Assembly: GCA_902783675.1 (NCBI GenBank)
Contig: CACZRW010000022.1
Location: 1 to 6,771 of the forward strand
Reading direction: 5' to 3'
DNA: 6,771 bases
DNA from: an uncultured Pseudomonadota bacterium
GTDB lineage: Bacteria; Pseudomonadota; Alphaproteobacteria; CACZRW01
The notes beneath the pieces were generated by a model. It saw only the letters and a list, made by a program, of their open reading frames with translations. It was not told where the DNA came from and searched no databases. Below, piece after piece: positions 5,286-6,771 of this stretch (within the stretch, counting starts at the first letter, position 1; each line of letters begins with the position of its first letter). Both the position numbers and the translations under genes were made by a program.

Positions 5286-5762
5286 ATGAAAAAAAAGCTG
5301 GCATACCTGATTGCATCATTCTTTGGCGCCGGCTTTTCTCCAAAAGCCTCGGGCACGGTGGGGTCACTTTGCGCCCTTCCTTTCATTGCTTTATGCATAA
5401 ATTACGGCGGCTTTGCATGGCTTTTGTCCTTTACCATAGGGACTTTTGTGCTTGGCACACTGGCTTCACATGAAGTGCTTAAATATACAAAGCACGACCC
5501 CGCCCTTATCGTGATTGACGAGGTGGCGGGGCAGTCCCTAACCTTTCTTTTCTTTACCGAGCTGCTGGCAAAGCACTCTGATGTGTGGTGGATTTATCTT
5601 GTCGGCTTCGGGTTGTTTAGGCTTTTTGATATATTAAAGCCTTGGCCCGTATCATGGGCAGACGAAAAGCTGGAAAATGCTTTCGGGGTAATGTTTGATG
5701 ACATACTGGCAGGACTTTACGCCGCCTTATGCCTTTTCCTCATTATCCTGGTCTTTGTCTAA
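5286..5762 (+). CDS. pgpA: Phosphatidylglycerophosphatase A
   Basis: A 158-residue inner-membrane enzyme that removes the phosphate from phosphatidylglycerol phosphate to make phosphatidylglycerol, a main bacterial phospholipid and cardiolipin precursor. PgpA signatures are complete: FGAGFSPKASGTVGSL (13-28), HDPALIVIDEVAGQ (70-83) with the conserved acidic pair, RLFDILKPWPVSWAD (112-126) and FGVMFDDILAG (133-143). Hydrophobic helices lie between the motifs and at the C-terminus (about 144-158). AAGGAG stands 9 nt before the ATG. It follows trpS closely on the same strand. The last 36 bp overlap, antisense, the 3' end of the PAP2-family gene, and I see no terminator hairpin at the junction. 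Confidence 0.96.
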   Translation: MKKKLAYLIASFFGAGFSPKASGTVGSLCALPFIALCINYGGFAWLLSFTIGTFVLGTLASHEVLKYTKHDPALIVIDEVAGQSLTFLFFTELLAKHSDVWWIYLVGFGLFRLFDILKPWPVSWADEKLENAFGVMFDDILAGLYAALCLFLIILVFV

Positions 5763-6407
5763 ACCGAACTTGCGCCACATATAAAGAACCAAAGGCACAA
5801 CAATAATAAGCGAGAACAAAGTATCCGACAGGAAATGCGCTCCCATGGCAATGCGGGTATAGGCGACCACTCCTGCCATAACGAATACCAGCATAATTCC
5901 AAGCTTGCGCAAGGGCTTCGGCAGAATTAAAGCGATTGCAAGACACCACGCTGCCGCAGCCACATGCCCCGAAGGAAAGGAGCAGTTGTCGCCGCATTGT
6001 TCTGATATAACCAAAGGCGAAGTAAACAAAGCCTCGCCGCCGAAATCAACGATGTCTCGCGGCCTTGCTCTGCCCCAGAACTCTTTGAAAATACCGTTTA
6101 TAATTAAGCCGGGAATCACTAATCCTGAAGCAATAACAAAGGCAAGAGTCTTATTCTTAACGGCACAAACGGATTGCTTGTTTATTTTGCCGCCCAGCCA
6201 AAAGCCCACGCACAAAGCGGGAAGGCCGTAGATTACAAGCATCCAATCTTTGTGGAAGAACTTGCAAAAGTCGCTGTTCTTGCCGACAAATCCGACCCCT
6301 TTTTCATAAAAAAGCGAGCTTACAAACAAATCAAAATTAGAAAATGCAATCACGACAAATGCCGCAACCACACAAGTTATATAAAGTCTTTTATCAAAGG
6401 TTTTCAT
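5727..6407 (-). CDS. PAP2-family membrane phosphatase (possibly lipid A or undecaprenyl-type lipid phosphatase)
   Basis: The 226-residue product has several membrane helices and all three PAP2 signatures: K108-x6-R115P116 (KEFWGRARP), FPSGH (144-148) and R185-x5-H191-x3-D195 (TRIAMGAHFLSD). The two histidines and the last aspartate form the catalytic set for a phosphohistidine mechanism, probably facing the periplasm. Substrates in the family include phosphatidic acid, undecaprenyl diphosphate, PGP and lipid A. The N-terminal FDLFVSSLFY recalls LpxE/LpxF-like members, but I cannot fix the substrate. The start at 6407 (MKTFDKR) has GAGGG about 6 nt upstream and overlaps the preceding glycosyltransferase gene by 14 bp. 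An in-frame ATG at 6452 would give 241 residues and a larger overlap and is less likely. The 3' end overlaps pgpA by 36 bp. Confidence 0.9.
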   Translation of the reverse strand: MKTFDKRLYITCVVAAFVVIAFSNFDLFVSSLFYEKGVGFVGKNSDFCKFFHKDWMLVIYGLPALCVGFWLGGKINKQSVCAVKNKTLAFVIASGLVIPGLIINGIFKEFWGRARPRDIVDFGGEALFTSPLVISEQCGDNCSFPSGHVAAAAWCLAIALILPKPLRKLGIMLVFVMAGVVAYTRIAMGAHFLSDTLFSLIIVVPLVLYMWRKFGLDKDQDNEEKA

Positions 6408-6771
6408 TTGCACCCTCGCCATATCCTTTAAAGTTATTAAGTCTGAACACATTGAGCCTTATTTTATAATCATCATAAACAGGAATAACAATTCTTTTTA
6501 GATGATTCGCACTTGCAAAATAAGGCAAAAACTCCGAGGCCTCGCTTCGTTTGGTAACAAGGATAAAATCCCGCCCTTTAGCCTCGTTCATATTGGTGGT
6601 AAGGTCATAGTGATCTTTTACCTGCCCGCCGGGATTCCACTTGTATATCTTGGCGGGGAAGGGACGAACATAATACAAAAACGGTGTAAGTATCTTGCGC
6701 TCGTCCGCCAAGAGCAGGGCGCCGGAGTTTTGCGCTAACATAAGGCTTACCTGCTCGCCAGCTTTGTCCCA
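6394..6771 (-). CDS. C-terminal part of a GT39/ArnT-like membrane glycosyltransferase (truncated by window edge)
   Basis: The frame is open from the right edge (first codons WDKAGEQV) to a TGA at 6396-6394, giving 125 residues. Features such as GALLLADERKILTPFLYYVR, then KWNPGG and DHYDLTT, resemble the soluble C-terminal domain of alphaproteobacterial GT39 (PMT/ArnT-like) proteins. Those are multi-membrane enzymes that transfer sugars from polyprenyl-phosphate donors onto lipid A or proteins in the periplasm. The membrane and catalytic N-terminal half is outside the window, so the family call is from memory of this tail and is moderate. It overlaps the downstream PAP2 gene by 14 bp, so the two are likely translated together. 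An envelope-lipid modification pair is a reasonable inference. Confidence 0.65.
   Translation of the reverse strand, partial: WDKAGEQVSLMLAQNSGALLLADERKILTPFLYYVRPFPAKIYKWNPGGQVKDHYDLTTNMNEAKGRDFILVTKRSEASEFLPYFASANHLKRIVIPVYDDYKIRLNVFRLNNFKGYGEGANENL

Noticed and set aside
6408..6452. Upstream in-frame ATG for the PAP2 gene at 6452
   Set aside because: The extra 15 residues lie wholly inside the preceding gene, and the ATG at 6407 has a better placed GAGGG ribosome site directly before the first membrane helix.

Overview
The window looks like the chromosome of an alphaproteobacterium. The main evidence is the start of a division and cell wall (dcw) cluster in the standard order mraZ-rsmH-ftsL-ftsI, with an alphaproteobacterial-style FtsI N-terminus (single membrane segment followed by RADITDRNG) and a matching FtsL. 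The AT-rich intergenic DNA and mixed codon use suggest moderate GC. A host-associated or uncultured Rhodospirillales-like lineage is possible, but that is a guess from overall flavour, not something the sequence proves.

Left arm (1-2114, minus strand): the dcw cluster reads leftward out of the window. mraZ (regulator), rsmH (16S rRNA methyltransferase), ftsL (divisome membrane protein) and ftsI (septal transpeptidase, cut off by the window edge) are packed very tightly. There are 7 nt between mraZ and rsmH, a 4-nt ATGA overlap for rsmH/ftsL and a 1-nt TAATG overlap for ftsL/ftsI. Upstream of mraZ are four TGGG boxes at an exact 10-bp pitch. They lie over a TTGACA promoter and are a clear candidate MraZ autoregulatory operator. 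The mraZ leader also carries a strong GC-rich hairpin.

Middle (2115-4182): a 416-bp AT-rich divergent intergenic region separates mraZ from a 531-codon gene on the plus strand that I do not recognise. Its product has four tandem 21-22-residue acidic repeats centred on IDWI (these hold all four tryptophans of the protein), a 53-residue helical unit present twice, a charged coiled-coil-like middle, a hydrophobic hairpin near residues 400-450 and a basic tail. A convincing rho-independent terminator ends it. This is the most novel object in the window.

Right arm (4183-6771): trpS (tryptophanyl-tRNA synthetase) and pgpA (phosphatidylglycerophosphatase A) run on the plus strand as a probable two-gene unit. 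They face, tail to tail, a minus-strand pair: the C-terminal end of a protein resembling GT39/ArnT-type glycosyltransferases (entering from the right edge) followed by a PAP2-family membrane phosphatase. pgpA and the PAP2 gene overlap by 36 bp at their 3' ends. pgpA, PAP2 and the glycosyltransferase are all membrane lipid or envelope functions, and the dcw genes build the septal wall, so apart from trpS the recognised genes concern the cell envelope.
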